From positions 1-32,782 of the forward strand of contig NAVB01001189.1 in the NCBI GenBank assembly GCA_002179805.1: a stretch of 32,782 nucleotides of DNA. The letters run 5' to 3'. Below, piece by piece: positions 9,530-20,015 of the stretch. How positions within the stretch are numbered: the first letter of the stretch is position 1; the number at the start of each line of letters is the position of its first letter. The stretch comes from Acanthamoeba lenticulata. Lineage: Eukaryota > Discosea > Longamoebia > Acanthamoebidae. A program made the position numbers and the translations under genes. The notes under the pieces are model-generated. The model saw nothing but the letters and a program-made list of their open reading frames with translations. It was not told where the DNA came from and made no database searches.

Positions 9530-10040
9530 AGCAACTGTTCTGTGGCCACAACACACGCATATAAGCATGTAAGGCAACGCCCTTTTTATTGTTGTCTTCT
9601 CCCCGAGGTGTCGAGTGAACTCGCCCTGGGGTGCAGCGAGGTCAGTGACTCCTTTCAAGTCTAGCATGCTGCTTTGTCCAGCCTTCGCCCACGCCAGAAG
9701 CCCAGGTTCAGTCAACACCTGACACTTTCTCGGCTATACAAGAGTCGATTCTCAGACAGAGTAGACGCTCGAGGAAACTCAAGGGTCAAAGGTCCGTGGG
9801 CGGGTGATCATCAGCCCAGCGTGAGCAGCCACAAGGCCGTGGTGTGTCGACAAAAATGCTTTGCGGTAACCAGGTTCGCTTGGCCTCTGGGAAGACTTTG
9901 CTGAAGTGGGGGCCACTCCGGGAGGACCGCCCACAACGGACATAAACGGGCCTGCTGTGCCGAACACAACACAAACACACCACAAGGAAGGAAGTGTGGG
10001 CCGACGAGGCGAGGCGAACGAGGCACGGAACGCACAGACA
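9530..10040. other. Intergenic stretch, no gene seen
   Basis: 511 nt between the PLP-binding protein gene and the PX-C2-LCAT gene. Open frames on both strands are short, and none reads as a known family. It should hold the 3' end of the first transcript and the promoter of the second. I see no clear TATA box, tRNA or repeat. Confidence 0.5.
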
Positions 10041-13000
10041 ATGTTCAACTTCCGTAAGGAGCAGTTCGACCACCGGCAGGGGTCGATGATCGACGGGCGT
10101 ACGGTGTCGCGACTCGCCCCTGCCCCGGGCTCGCCGCAGCTGCGCGTCGACCTGGCCAAGCAGCCCGACGTCGCACTCACCTCGGTCAAGGTCACTCGCA
10201 CCTCGCCGCTCCTCTCCGCCAGCACGCGCAAGACCTCCCGCGTACACTCCCCCTCGCCCTTTCCTTCCTCTTCTTCTTCTTCTTCATTTTTTTGTGGGCC
10301 AGTTCATTGTCATGGAACGTCAACAGCTGTCTCACCTCCGACCGGAACAAGTTGGCCTAATCAATCCTTCTTCTGTGCAGCTCTACGAGTTGGAGGTGAA
10401 CACGGCCCAGGGCGTTTACTACATCGACCGCACCTTCGAGGAGCTGGCCGACCTGCATGCTCAGGTAGGCGCCTCGTTGCTTCTGGTCTCTGGTTCTCCT
10501 TTGCGCTTTCGAGTTGCTGAACGTTCGCCAACACACATGACACCACACACGCAGCTCAAGGAGCTCCCGAGCCTGAGGAAGCTCAAGACGGTCCGCGGCA
10601 CCCTCAAGAAGCCCGAGCCCAAGAACCTGGTGCGCTTTCTTCGTTCTTCCTTGCTTTTGGAATTAATTATCTGTGCGTGTGCGACCGGAACGTGTGGATC
10701 GCTTTTTTGAACAATAAAAGACTCATATTTTTTTATTTTATTTTTCAATTAAATAGGACAAGCACACTCGGCAATGGAACGAACGGTTCGAGGCCTACGT
10801 GAAGCAGGCCAACCAGGCGACCGTCCTGCGCACCCTCCTCGCTCCTCGTGTACGCACTGTGGAGCCAACATTCCTCTTTTGGCTGCAGCTGGCTTACTCA
10901 CTCCAACTTTGGCGCAGTCGACGGCGCACCACATGTTGTTCATTGACATCCTCGAGGCGCGCAACCTGTTGGCCACTGACATGAACGGTACGCCTCCTCG
11001 ACCTGCTTTTTCTGAAATTTGAAAAATCAATCAACTACTTTAATGCACAATAAAAATAAAAAATAAAAAATAAAAAATAAAAGGCTTGAGCGATCCCTAC
11101 ATCCGCGTATCGATGGTCGACCTCCTCGGGCAGGTCATCGGCGAACCCGTCCAAACCACCATCGTCCACAAATCGGTGCGCGCCTGTCTCAAGTGGCCAA
11201 CATGAACGGCCTTCATTTCCCTCCAAACTCACACCTTGCGATCTCGTGATGGCGTCACGCAGCTGAACCCGGTCTGGAACGAGCAGATCGTCTTGTATGT
11301 CTCCCCCCTTTTCTCTCCTTTTCTTCTTCTTCTTTTTCCTCGTCGTCCCTGACCCTGGCATTGGGCGGCACAATGGCACACAGCGATCTGAACCAATCCG
11401 TGGCCGCGGTCACCCTCTCGTGCTGGGACAAGGACCGCATCTCGCGCGACGACTTCATGGTTCCCCTCTTCCTCCTCATCGACTCCCTCTTTCCCATTGG
11501 GCCTCACTCACTGCGTTCTCTCAGGGGCGAATCACCCTCAAAACGTCGGACATCCCGAACAACACGTACGCGCAAAACATGCACATGGCGAGCCTCGAGC
11601 CTCGCGCACGCGCGTGCAGTGTGGCTCACCTTGGGCCATGTGGGACTTGGACGGTGACAGGGAGGTGCGACGGTGGTTCCCGCTGCACCCGACCAAGGCG
11701 CGCCACAGCGACGTGCACGGCGAGGTCCTCCTGCGCATCCACTACAAGACGCCTCTCCCTGGCGGACTGAAACTGGCTGCCAAGACCAACGAGGAAGTCA
11801 ACGAGGAGGCCATCGCCGCCTGCAAGTGCGTTTTCGCTTTTCGCTTTTCGCTTTTCGCTCTTTGTTTCGCTGTCGCTTTCATTTTCTGACCATGACTGGT
11901 ACGAGCGCAGGGCCGAGCGCGACCGGAGGCGCCGGAAGCTCGAGAAGCGCCGGTTCGCAGGCGAACTGCACCTGACCACCCTCTACAACCCGCCCTTGGG
12001 CAACTGGGGCGGCTACTTGACCATAACCGGTGCTGCTCCTGCTTCTACCACCTCAACCCGATTGGCTGCTCTTGCTGACGTCAGCACATTTGGGGTCCTA
12101 CGCAGTCGTGGGCGCGCGCAAGCTTTTGGCCAAGGACTCGGGCGGCACCTCGGACCCGTACACCGTGCTCTCGCTCAACGGCCGGCGCTTCCGAACCCGC
12201 AAGATCACCCACTCGCTCGAGCCCACCTGGAACGAGGTACGTGCACCTTCGGCGGCTTGGCCTGCAGCGTGCACGACCACGTTACGACGGGCTGACGACG
12301 TCACGACGCCATGACGTCATGGAACGGGTTCGGCGCAGACGTTTTATTACCACATCCCGGCCAAGTCGGTCGAGGGCCTCGTCGTGGAGGTCGACGTGTA
12401 CGACTGGGACGTCGTCGGCCGGCCGGACGCGATCGGTGACACCTGCATTCATGTCGACGAGCTCGCCGAGGGCTTCAGCGACCTGCGGCTCACGCTCGTC
12501 GCGCCCCCGCCCACGCAAGACAACCTCGACAAGTGCGTCTCCCGCCTTTTTCTTTTCGCAAATGACGTGTTGTTGGCATTGTTGACGCCGTCGACGTGCA
12601 TCTTCTTCTTCTTCTTCGCAGGAAAATCGGAAAGCGCATGGCCGAGGAGGGCTGGACGCCCAAGCTGCCCATCGTGCTGGTGCCCGGCTTTGGGTCGACC
12701 AGCCTCGAGGTCGTCGAGGGCTACGAGAAGTGGAAGGGCGAGCGCGTGTGGCTCTCCCTCTCCAAGATCAGTCGCCAGGCCCTCAGCTTCCGGTGCAATA
12801 TTTCCACAAGTTTCCATTTTTGTTTTTTTCTTATATATTTAAAAATTATATTCTTATTATTTGAAATAATATAACATTATTAATTAAACCAAAAATAGGC
12901 GGTTCAAGCAGGCCCGGGCCACCCGCAGGATCGATGGCCGCATGACGTCGACCGAAGATTTCGAGGCCATCCCGCAGCTTCAGGAGACTGGCGATGAAGA

Positions 13001-15341
13001 AGAGTGGGAGGAGGCGCTCATGAGCCGCCTCGGCACGATCGGCGCCTCCGTGTCCACCTTGGCTGACGCGATCGTCGTCGATCCCGCCATCGAGCTGGCC
13101 TTCAAGGTGGGCATCATCATCATCATCATCCTTGTTCTTGTTCTCGTCGTTGTTTTTGTTGTCGACATGGCGGCTGATTGGACGCGCAAGCGTTGTTGTT
13201 GCTGTGCAACAGAACCGATGGATCCAGCACTTGTGCCTGCAGGAGGACGGCATCTCCGACCCGGAGGGGATCAAGGTGCGGCCGGTCAAGGGCGTCGAGG
13301 CCGTCACCTACCTCGACCCGGGCGCGCTCACGGCGCCGCTCTCCTACGTGATGGGCCCGCTGGTCGAGAACCTGCAGCAGCTGGGCTATGTCTACGGCGA
13401 CAACCTCCTCGCCGCCGGCGTACGCGCTCCCCGCCTCCAACCCCGCGCGCCCCAGCAGCAGCTCACGCACTGCGGCGGCGGCGTGGTGATGTCCACACCA
13501 GTACGACTGGCGCCTGCCGCTGCACCACCTGGAGGAGCGCGACGGCTACTTCACGCAGCTCAAGCGGGACATCGAGGACATGGCCGCGCGGACGCACTCG
13601 CCCGTGGTCCTCATGGGCCACAGCATGGGCAACCGCGTTATCCAGTATTTCCTCAACTGGGTCGTCCACACCGACCCGGCCCGCGGCCGCAAGTGGATCT
13701 CGGACAACGGTACGTGTCTGTGTCGACACCTTTTGCGTCGCCGGTGTCGACGCTTGTGGCGCTGATTGGACGGACGGAATGCGCGGGCGAGCAGTGCACA
13801 CGTTCATGGCGGTGGGCGCGCCGTGGCTGGGCGCGTCCAAGGCCGTGCGGGGCCTGGCCACGGGCGAGAAGTTTGGGCTCGACGCCTTCCTGACTGACCT
13901 CGAGGCCATCACCTTTGGCCACCGCATCTGTACCCGCCTCCTCCTTGTCCTTCTCTCCGTCGTGGCGACGCTCTCTCTCTCTCTCTCTCTCTGGCGCTCT
14001 AGGTCAGTCAGGAAGGCTCACTCTCTTCCTCATGTATGTTGATATCAACATCATCGTCGTCGTTCTCGTCATCGCAGCGTCGACGGCGTGTCTCCTGCCG
14101 GTGGGCTGTGAGAAGATGCACCACCACCTCCCGGCCAGCCTCGAGTCCTTTGCCCACTTTGTACGCCGCCCTCTCGGCCGCCCTCTCGGCCGAGCTCTCT
14201 CGGTGGTCTGGTGCCTGACGCTGCTCGCGTGCGCGCAGAACGACGGCTCGGACGTGAGTTCGAAGCCCGTCCCCTACCGCGATCTGTTGGCCAACGAGGC
14301 CGGCGCCCACGTACGCCCCTTTGCCCCATGCAGACAGCACAGTTGTCGACACTTGAGGCCTGAGCTCACGCCTCCGTTTGGCTGGGCCACGGCGCAGGGG
14401 CCGTCGCGGTTCTACGAGGAGTACATGCGCAAGAATCCGCTGTATGGCGGCGAGCACAAGGACGAGTTCATCCTCAAGGCCCCGCCGGTGGACCGCCTCT
14501 ACGCCATCTACGGCATCAACCTCGAGACCGAGGTGGCCTACATCTTCAAGCAGGACAACGGCCAGGTCACGCTCGACGACGCGCTCTCCAAGGCCCAGCG
14601 GAGCCAGCTCGAGTCCGAGGGCTACGTCGTCAAAAAGGTCTCCTTGCCTTGGGAGATCGCCCTCGAGCCTCGGCGTGTGGCTGACGTTGTTTGTCTTTGT
14701 CTTTGTCTTTGTCGTCCTTGTCCGCGAGCAGGGCGTCGTATGGGAGACGGCCCGGACCCGCCAGGGGATCGTGCGTGAGCTGACGGGCGTCGACGCCCAC
14801 ACGTCCGGCGACGGCACCGGTGCGTCCGCGATTCTGTGCGCCGCCGCACACTGCAGCGCTCGACTGACGGTTCGATGGGGTCGGCGGTTGGGCGCCTGGA
14901 CAGTGACCTACGCGTCGCTGAACCACTGCGCGCGGTGGCGCAACGAGATCCCGAAGCTCAAGATCGAGGAACTCGAGGGCGCCGAGCATCGCCAGATCCT
15001 CGCCAACCGCCTCTTCTTCAAGTGCGTCCCTTTGTTTTCCTGCGACGTGTTTGGAATTCAATGTTTGATCGAACATGTCTCCTCGTCGCGCAGGACCCTC
15101 ATCGAGTACGTGGCCGAGCGCAACATCATCGGCAATCACGTCGACCTCGGTACATGCCAACAAGCTCGGCTTCTCGCTCTGGCCATCATGAAGACTCACG
15201 CGCGGTTGTGTGGCGCCACGTGCAGGCGCGTTGGCGACGCGGCTCCGCATCCGGTCGGAGGAGCTGTTTGGGCTCGACGACATCAACGACGGCGAGGACG
15301 TGGTGGCCGAGGCCAGCAGCCCCCGCACCCCGACGCCCTGA
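10041..15341 (+). CDS. PX-C2-C2-LCAT/PDAT-type acyltransferase or phospholipase
   Basis: 1024 residues from 25 exons. PX-like domain at about 55-150 (LYELEVNTAQGVYYIDRTF). Two C2 domains with Ca-ligand aspartates: about 152-300 (TDMNGLSDPYIRV, CWDKDRISRDDFMG) and about 325-455 (KDSGGTSDPYTVL, VYDWDVVGRPDAIG). LCAT-family alpha/beta-hydrolase at about 460-1024 (IVLVPGFGSTSLE, YDWRLPLHHLEERDGYF). The triad is visible: Ser694 in GHSMGN, Asp926 in SGDGTV, His957 in EGAEHR. PX binds phosphoinositides and C2 binds membranes with calcium, so a membrane-targeted phospholipase or acyl transfer activity is likely; the acceptor cannot be read. No signal peptide, unlike secreted LCAT. Exons: 10041-10241, 10381-10464, 10555-10629, 10757-10849, 10918-10987, 11084-11175, 11263-11294, 11384-11459, 11525-11565, 11661-11825, 11911-12029, 12106-12236, 12339-12532, 12622-12792, 12899-13106, 13213-13419, 13502-13709, 13795-13929, 14078-14160, 14239-14310, 14398-14637, 14732-14819, 14904-15021, 15094-15149, 15226-15341. 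Confidence 0.88.
11050..11083. repeat. TAAAAAA microsatellite in intron
   Basis: At least three tandem TAAAAAA units immediately before the acceptor AAAG of the fifth intron in the PX-C2-LCAT gene. It is part of one of several very AT-rich introns in the window. Confidence 0.7.
13971..13992. repeat. CT dinucleotide repeat in intron
   Basis: About ten CT units in the intron after the exon ending at 13929. In a neighbouring intron a CTTTGT repeat (14695-14712) is also seen. Simple repeats with no other feature. Confidence 0.7.
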
Positions 15342-15610
15342 TGAAGCCGCCGCAAGAACAGGAGGAAGAAGAACAACGTTGACGACCACCTCGCGAACGA
15401 GGGACCTGGCCCGGTGTACTTTTCTGTCTCTTTCGCTGAGATTCCTGATGGCGTTCCGCGGAAGACCAGTGTTTCTGCGGAAAGGAGGACGAGGAAGTTT
15501 AGTAAAAACAAAAGACCGACCTCGTTCGGTATCAACTCGGAAGCGTCGCTTCTTCGTCTCTTCTTCACACGGGGCACTACTTGAAAGAGGTCGGGCCGGG
15601 TCGCGTTCAA
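15342..15610. other. Intergenic: 3' flank and promoter region
   Basis: 269 nt between the stop of the PX-C2-LCAT gene and the chosen start of the GDSL gene. One plus frame stays open for about 70 codons after 15385 but shows no family motif. Taken as untranslated sequence. Confidence 0.45.
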
Positions 15611-16752
15611 ATGTTCAACAAAGGCCGTTCTCTCTTCACAGAAAGACGTTCTCTCCTTGCCGCAGCCCCTTGCGTGTCGCTTCTTCTGCTCTTGCCCATC
15701 TTCTCTTCTCGACCAAGCCACGCGTGGCCGCAAACTCTGTTTACACAAGACTCCAACACCACAACAACTACAAGCGTGCAAACTACCAATAACAACGCAT
15801 CCATGTCCTCTTCTACTACGTCGTCCTCGCGCCACGTGACCCTCATTGGAGACTCTATCCTGGACAACAAGGCGTACGTGCGGCGCTCGTTACCCTCCGT
15901 TTCACAGCTCCTGCGCAAGAAGATTGAAGATCTCAATCTCGACTGGAAGGTCACTCTCTGTGCCAGTACGTTGCCGCATCTTTCTGCCTTTGATTAGATC
16001 CGATCAAATCTAGATGAATCGTTGAGCTGACCCTTTCGCCCTCTCCCCTCATAGTTGATGGTGACGTCATGGCAGGCGTCCCACGACAGCTCAAGACGGT
16101 GCCCAAGGACAGCGACGTGCTGGTCCTCTCCATCGGTGGAAACGACGGCCTGCGCTATCTGGGCCGCCTGACTGGCATGGGCATCAACCCGGTCAACTTT
16201 GTCAGGCTCATGGCCGAGGCCAAGGGCGAGTTCACGCAGAACTACGCCGACACGCTCGACCGCGTGGTCCGCCTTCGCAAGCGGGTCGTCGTGTGCACGA
16301 TCTACTACCCGTGCTTCTCCAGCTGGGCCCAGCAAAAGGCCGCCTGCGCTGGCCTCTACGTGATCAACGGCATCATCACCAGCGAAGCGGCCAAGCGGGG
16401 CCTCCCAGTGATCGACCTGGCCAAGGTCTTTGACAAGAACGAGGACTACGCCAACCCGATCGAGCCTGGCGTGCTGGGCGCCGACAAGCTGACCAACAAC
16501 ATCGTCCACATCGTTCGCAACCACGCTTGGGAGGACGGCCACGCCGTGTACGCCGACCGTACCTACTCGGTCAAGTCGGCCGACGAGCTGCGCGACGAGA
16601 GCCGGTGGCGCGACGAGCCGCGAGCGCAGCGGCTCGGGCGGTGGCAGTGGGAAGTCGAGGACGATGACAACGAACAAGAGGCGGCCGACACCCTCGGCGC
16701 CCTGCCCGATCTGGCCGACAACGACCCCTTCCGCCAGGGCCAGGCCAAGTAA
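15611..16752 (+). CDS. SGNH/GDSL-family hydrolase
   Basis: 350 residues in two exons (15611-15965, 16055-16752). Block I is VTLIGDSILDNKAYV with the nucleophile serine. The block II Gly region falls at AIDGDVMAGVPRQL and block III is LVLSIGGNDGL. The usual C-terminal DxxH is not obvious; the matching place reads NPIEPGVLGADK, a variant found in some SGNH subfamilies, so the acid and base need checking. An Arg/Gln-rich acidic tail of about 70 residues follows. Start: the ATG at 15611 gives MFNKGRSLFTERRSLLAAA and a hydrophobic run (VSLLLLLPIF), a likely signal peptide or anchor. An ATG at 15803 would give a cytosolic form starting just before block I. Substrate unknown (esterase or lipase). 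Confidence 0.82.
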
Positions 16753-16873
16753 CTTGGATTCTTGTGGCCAAAATATTCCAATTCAATTGATTTTAATGAT
16801 TTATCCATTTTTATTCTTAAAATATAAATACTCTAAATATTTTTCTGGTATTGGTCAACAAGGCCGAGCTCTC
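16753..16873. other. Short AT-rich convergent intergenic region
   Basis: 121 nt between the convergent stops of the GDSL and GST genes, with AATATTCC, AAAATATAAATA and similar AT-rich words. It probably contains both polyadenylation regions. Confidence 0.5.
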
Positions 16874-17527
16874 TTAGGCCTTGGTGGCATACACGTTGCG
16901 GGCGATGTACGCCTTGATGCGCTCGCGCTCCGCGACGGTGTCGACCAGCTTCTTGACCGCTGGGAAGCCCTCCAGCAGGGCTGGGCTGGCGCCCTCGACG
17001 CGCTCGATCGTGACGGTAAGCACGACCCACAGGGCAAAGTCGGCGTAGCTGACCTTGGAGCCGACGAAGAAACCGTTGGAGCCGTTCTTCTCGAGCAGCT
17101 TGTTGAAGTTGGTCAGGTGCGCCGGCAGCTTCTCCTTCAAGAACTGCGCGACGGCCGGCGGCTTGTCGTCGCCCTTGGCGTGGAAGGCGGCGGCGATGAG
17201 GGCCTTCATCAGGTCCTCGACACCCTCGTAGGCCTGGTCGATGAGGGCCTCCTCGTGGGCGTTGGTGCCATAGTAGCCGAGCTTGTGGGCCAAGTAGCGC
17301 GCGATGGCCGCGCTCTGGACGAGCGTGAGGCCGGGCTCCTCGTAGAGCGGCAGCTGGCCAAAGGCCAGCTTACCGGCTTCCACCAGCTGCGGCTTGAGCT
17401 CAGCCCAGTTGCCGGGCGCCACAAAGTCATAGTCAACGCCAGCGTCCTCGAGCAGAAGGCGGGGGACTTCACCACGAGCCCGCAGGTTGAAGTAGGTAAG
17501 TGTGGGCTTGGTCACAGCGGTGGTCAT
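16874..17527 (-). CDS. Glutathione S-transferase, intact copy
   Basis: Conjugates glutathione to electrophiles in the cytosol. 217 residues, no intron, close to the usual 200-220. The N-terminal thioredoxin-like domain has TYFNLRARGEVPRLLLEDAG with the Tyr at the usual catalytic place, QLPLYEEPG with the cis-Pro, and a variant of the SxAIxRYLA element (VQSAAIARYLAHKLG). The helical C-terminal domain has NFNKLLEKNG, FFVGSKVSYADFALW and VAERERIKAYIARN. This is the pattern of sigma/mu/pi-type enzymes. A disrupted paralogue lies directly upstream in the same orientation. Confidence 0.93.
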   Translation of the reverse strand: MTTAVTKPTLTYFNLRARGEVPRLLLEDAGVDYDFVAPGNWAELKPQLVEAGKLAFGQLPLYEEPGLTLVQSAAIARYLAHKLGYYGTNAHEEALIDQAYEGVEDLMKALIAAAFHAKGDDKPPAVAQFLKEKLPAHLTNFNKLLEKNGSNGFFVGSKVSYADFALWVVLTVTIERVEGASPALLEGFPAVKKLVDTVAERERIKAYIARNVYATKA

Positions 17528-17733
17528 TGTGTGTCAAAGTTGAGTGAGGTTGTGCGTGTGCAGGAACTTTACCGATAAAGAGGGATATGATGGGTGAGTA
17601 CTTATCTAGTCGTTTTTATTCTTTGTTCTTTCTCTCGCCGTTTCGTTGGTTTGGCATAATCCCCTATCGGCGATAGAAAGGGATTCACGGGGTGTTTCGT
17701 TTCACCGCCAGTGTTGTTTCGAAAAGAGGACCT
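17528..17733 (-). promoter_or_regulatory. Upstream region of intact GST
   Basis: On the minus strand AGATAAGT (17600-17607) lies about 75 nt before the ATG. GATAAGT also occurs upstream of the disrupted GST (18559-18565), about 110 nt before its ATG. This could be a shared regulatory site, but a 7-mer can recur by chance. Confidence 0.3.
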
Positions 17734-18451
17734 TTATAAACATGAGCCAATAAAATAGCGGTCCTCTGTGCTTGGCATTCCAGTCGTGGAATACTTCAGG
17801 CAGTGGCCGGTGTTGTAGACGTCGCGGCTGATGTAGGCCTTAACCCGCTCTCTGGCGGAGACGCTCGTCCGAACCTTCTTCTTGACACCTGAGGCAGAGA
17901 AATCGCAAGCCGTCGACAAGCTGGTGAAGGAAACGCTCCCGGCGCACCTGGCCAACTTCAACAAGCTCCTCGAGAAGAACGGCGCCAACAGCTTCTTTGT
18001 CGGCTACAAGTTGAGCCTCGCCGACGTGGCCCTTTGGGTAGTTCTCCGCATGGTCTTTGAGCGGGTCGAGGGCACTCGCGAAACCCTGCTCGAGAGCTTC
18101 CCGGCGGTCAAGACACTCTTCAAACGTGTCCTGAACGGCCGTGAAGGCCTGGTCGATGAACGTCTCCTCGAGGGCACTGCTACCGTTGTAGCCGAGCTTG
18201 CGCGCCAGATGACGGTTGATCACCGAGCTCTGGAGAAGCGTGAGACCGAGCTCCTCGTAGAGCGGCAGCTGGCCAAAGGCCAGCTTGCCCGTCGCCACCA
18301 GCCGCGGCTTGAACTCGGCCCAGTTGGCAGGGGACACAGGCACATAGTCGTAGTCGATGCCAGAGTCTTCGAGCAACAGGCGGGCAACCTCGGCACGGCC
18401 GCGCACGGTAAAGTGGGTAATCGTGAGCTTGGTGATGGTGGTGGTCGACAT
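17734..18451 (-). pseudogene. Glutathione S-transferase disrupted by internal inversion
   Basis: The minus strand encodes the start and thioredoxin-like domain (MSTTTITKLTITHFTVRGRA to ETFIDQAFTAVQDTF, 18451 to about 18114) and a C-terminal tail (KKKVRTSVSARERVKAYISR, below 17884). The middle, which is the helical domain, is in the opposite orientation. Neither strand gives a whole enzyme. The tail also runs about 20 residues past the paralogue's end. Either the gene is dead, the inversion is polymorphic, or the assembly is wrong here. Confidence 0.85.
17880..18113 (+). other. Inverted GST segment flanked by 7-bp inverted repeats
   Basis: Read on the plus strand this piece encodes PEAEKSQAVDKLVKETLPAH, NFNKLLEKNGANSFFVGYKL, LADVALWVVL and LLESFPAVK, matching the C-terminal domain of the intact GST at 16874-17527 with no stop. 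TCTTGAC at 17880-17886 and GTCAAGA at 18107-18113 bound it as inverted repeats. Turning the segment over would place FPAVK directly before KKVRTSVSARERVKAY, as in the paralogue. Confidence 0.85.
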
Positions 18452-18861
18452 GGATTGAGGACAACGATGTGAGCGTTTGGGTTGTGGTTGCTGGAACTGA
18501 GTTTAGCAGGATTGTGTTCGTCGCGTTTTTGGGGCTGTCCCATCAAACGCCGGGCGACACTTATCGCCTTCGGCGCCCCACTTCAAGTCTCGGGCGGTCA
18601 ATCCGGCTCAACCTATGTGGACTGCGAAGGGCGATGAAACAACCGCCGGTGGAGTATGGCGGCGCGTGAAGAGGAGGCCACTCAGGACAAGTTACAAGAT
18701 CGCCACGTTGAAATTGGTTGACTTCTTTCTTCCGTTTCCTGTTTCTGCTTTCTTCACAGTCACGTTAAAGAACGCGAGGACGTGGTCACGCTGGATGGCC
18801 ACACTGAGAACAAGCTGCTCTGTTCTCTTGGAAGACTAGCGAGGAAAGATTTTGTAAAGGT
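18452..18861. other. Intergenic: upstream of disrupted GST, downstream of GNAT
   Basis: 410 nt without a convincing gene. It contains the minus-strand GATAAGT (18559-18565) noted for both GST copies and a short GC-rich inverted pair (GGCGACAC, TCGCCTTCGGCG) around 18553-18575. Short open frames here have no family resemblance. Confidence 0.4.
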
Positions 18862-19602
18862 TCACGTTTTCGGGGCAGAGTTGTTCAACAGGAGTTGCAT
18901 GATGCTGATGGGTTCGTCGTGGTAAACGAGCCTTTCCTTGGTGACCCACCCGAACTTCTCGTAGAGCGGCGCCGTGTGGTCCTTGGTCCAAAGCCATATC
19001 TCGCTCCAGCCCACGCCGCGCGCCTTGGCCACCGCCTGTCTCACCAACGTGCCCGCCAGGCCTGCCAAAGTAGAGGCATTGGTGTTGGTCGCAGCGGCAA
19101 CAACAAAGCAGAAGCAGCGCAAGAGGACTACCTTGACCTCGGTACCGCTCCGCCACGTAGACGCACACTAGCCAGGAGTCGATGTGCTTGTGGGAGGGCA
19201 GGTCTTCGATGTCCAGAGTGACTGCGTCAACACGTGAACGTCATAAGAACAAGAAACATGTTGTATGTCGCCCGCGCTACACAAACGCCCACGCACCAGT
19301 CCCACAAGGTACGACGTGACCGTTTTCGTGCTCAAAGGCCACTAGGGTAAGGGGCGCCTTGTCCCGCTGCAGGCACCGCTTTTCCATATCGGCCGCTACC
19401 TCTTGCTCGCTGTGAATGCCCAAGTCCTGAAGAGCACGAGTGGAAGGGAGAAGATGAGCTGGTGGGGTGGGGGGTTGTATGCCAGCGGGCGAGTAGAGAG
19501 TACGCGGTAAGTGGAGGCCCACTCCGCCCAGAACCAGCGCGCGAGGGTCGGCACGAACTCGGGACGGTCCGCCAGAAAGCAGACCGAAGGCTGCTGGGCC
19601 AT
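18862..19602 (-). CDS. GNAT-family N-acetyltransferase
   Basis: Transfers acetyl from acetyl-CoA to an amine; substrate unknown. 172 residues from four exons: 19602-19504, 19426-19297, 19221-19132 and 19061-18862. The N-terminal ADRPEFVPTLARWFWAEWAS resembles small GNATs that act on free molecules. The core strands are LTLVAFEHENGHVV, GTVTLDIEDL and SWLVCVYVAERYRGQG, the last carrying the RxxGxG acetyl-CoA loop, completed across the third intron by LAGTLVRQAVAKA. Then IWLWTKDHTAPLYEKFGW, the usual YxKxGF-like element. An ATG 21 nt upstream (19623) is in frame; 19602 is chosen as the shorter start. A minus-strand TTAAATATTT near 19697-19706 may serve as TATA box. Confidence 0.86.
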
Positions 19603-20015
19603 CTTCTGCCGGCAGAAACACAAAGAGAGCTTGTGTGCAAAGCTCCGGCCGGCCGGAACGGAGCACCAGGACCGGCCAAAACTGACAAGGACAAATATTT
19701 AAGAAATGCTCCAGTAGCGACGCCAGCCCTTGGTCGGGTTGCAAGCAGCTGAGTGGAGTGAACAAGCATGGTGAACAAGCCTTTTGCGCGTACTGGAGGT
19801 GCTCGCCTACAAGGTCGCTCGTGCGAGTTGCAGTGCAGGTTGATGACTAGCTCCATGAGGCCATCACCAGCCAGAACAGGAGTTGAAAAAGATGTATTAC
19901 CAAAAAGAGTGACTGCTGAGCAGAGTGACGATCATGGGTACAACATGCTTATGCAGAAGCCCTCTAAGAGAGGAGAGATCGAAGAAAGATTGAAGGTTGT
20001 AGAGTAGCAGCTCAC
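19603..20015. other. Intergenic, no gene seen
   Basis: 413 nt between the GNAT start and the stop of the next minus-strand gene. The part near 19700 looks like the GNAT promoter (AT-rich patch). The rest has only short overlapping frames without motifs. Confidence 0.45.

Noticed and set aside
15385..15590. Open plus frame after the stop of the PX-C2-LCAT gene
   Set aside because: No motif and no plausible splice joining it to the gene before or after. Treated as untranslated sequence.
14630..15835. Minus-strand open frame of 401 codons
   Set aside because: It lies opposite several phase-consistent exons of the PX-C2-LCAT gene, is biased in composition and shows no domain. GC-rich coding DNA often leaves the opposite frame open.
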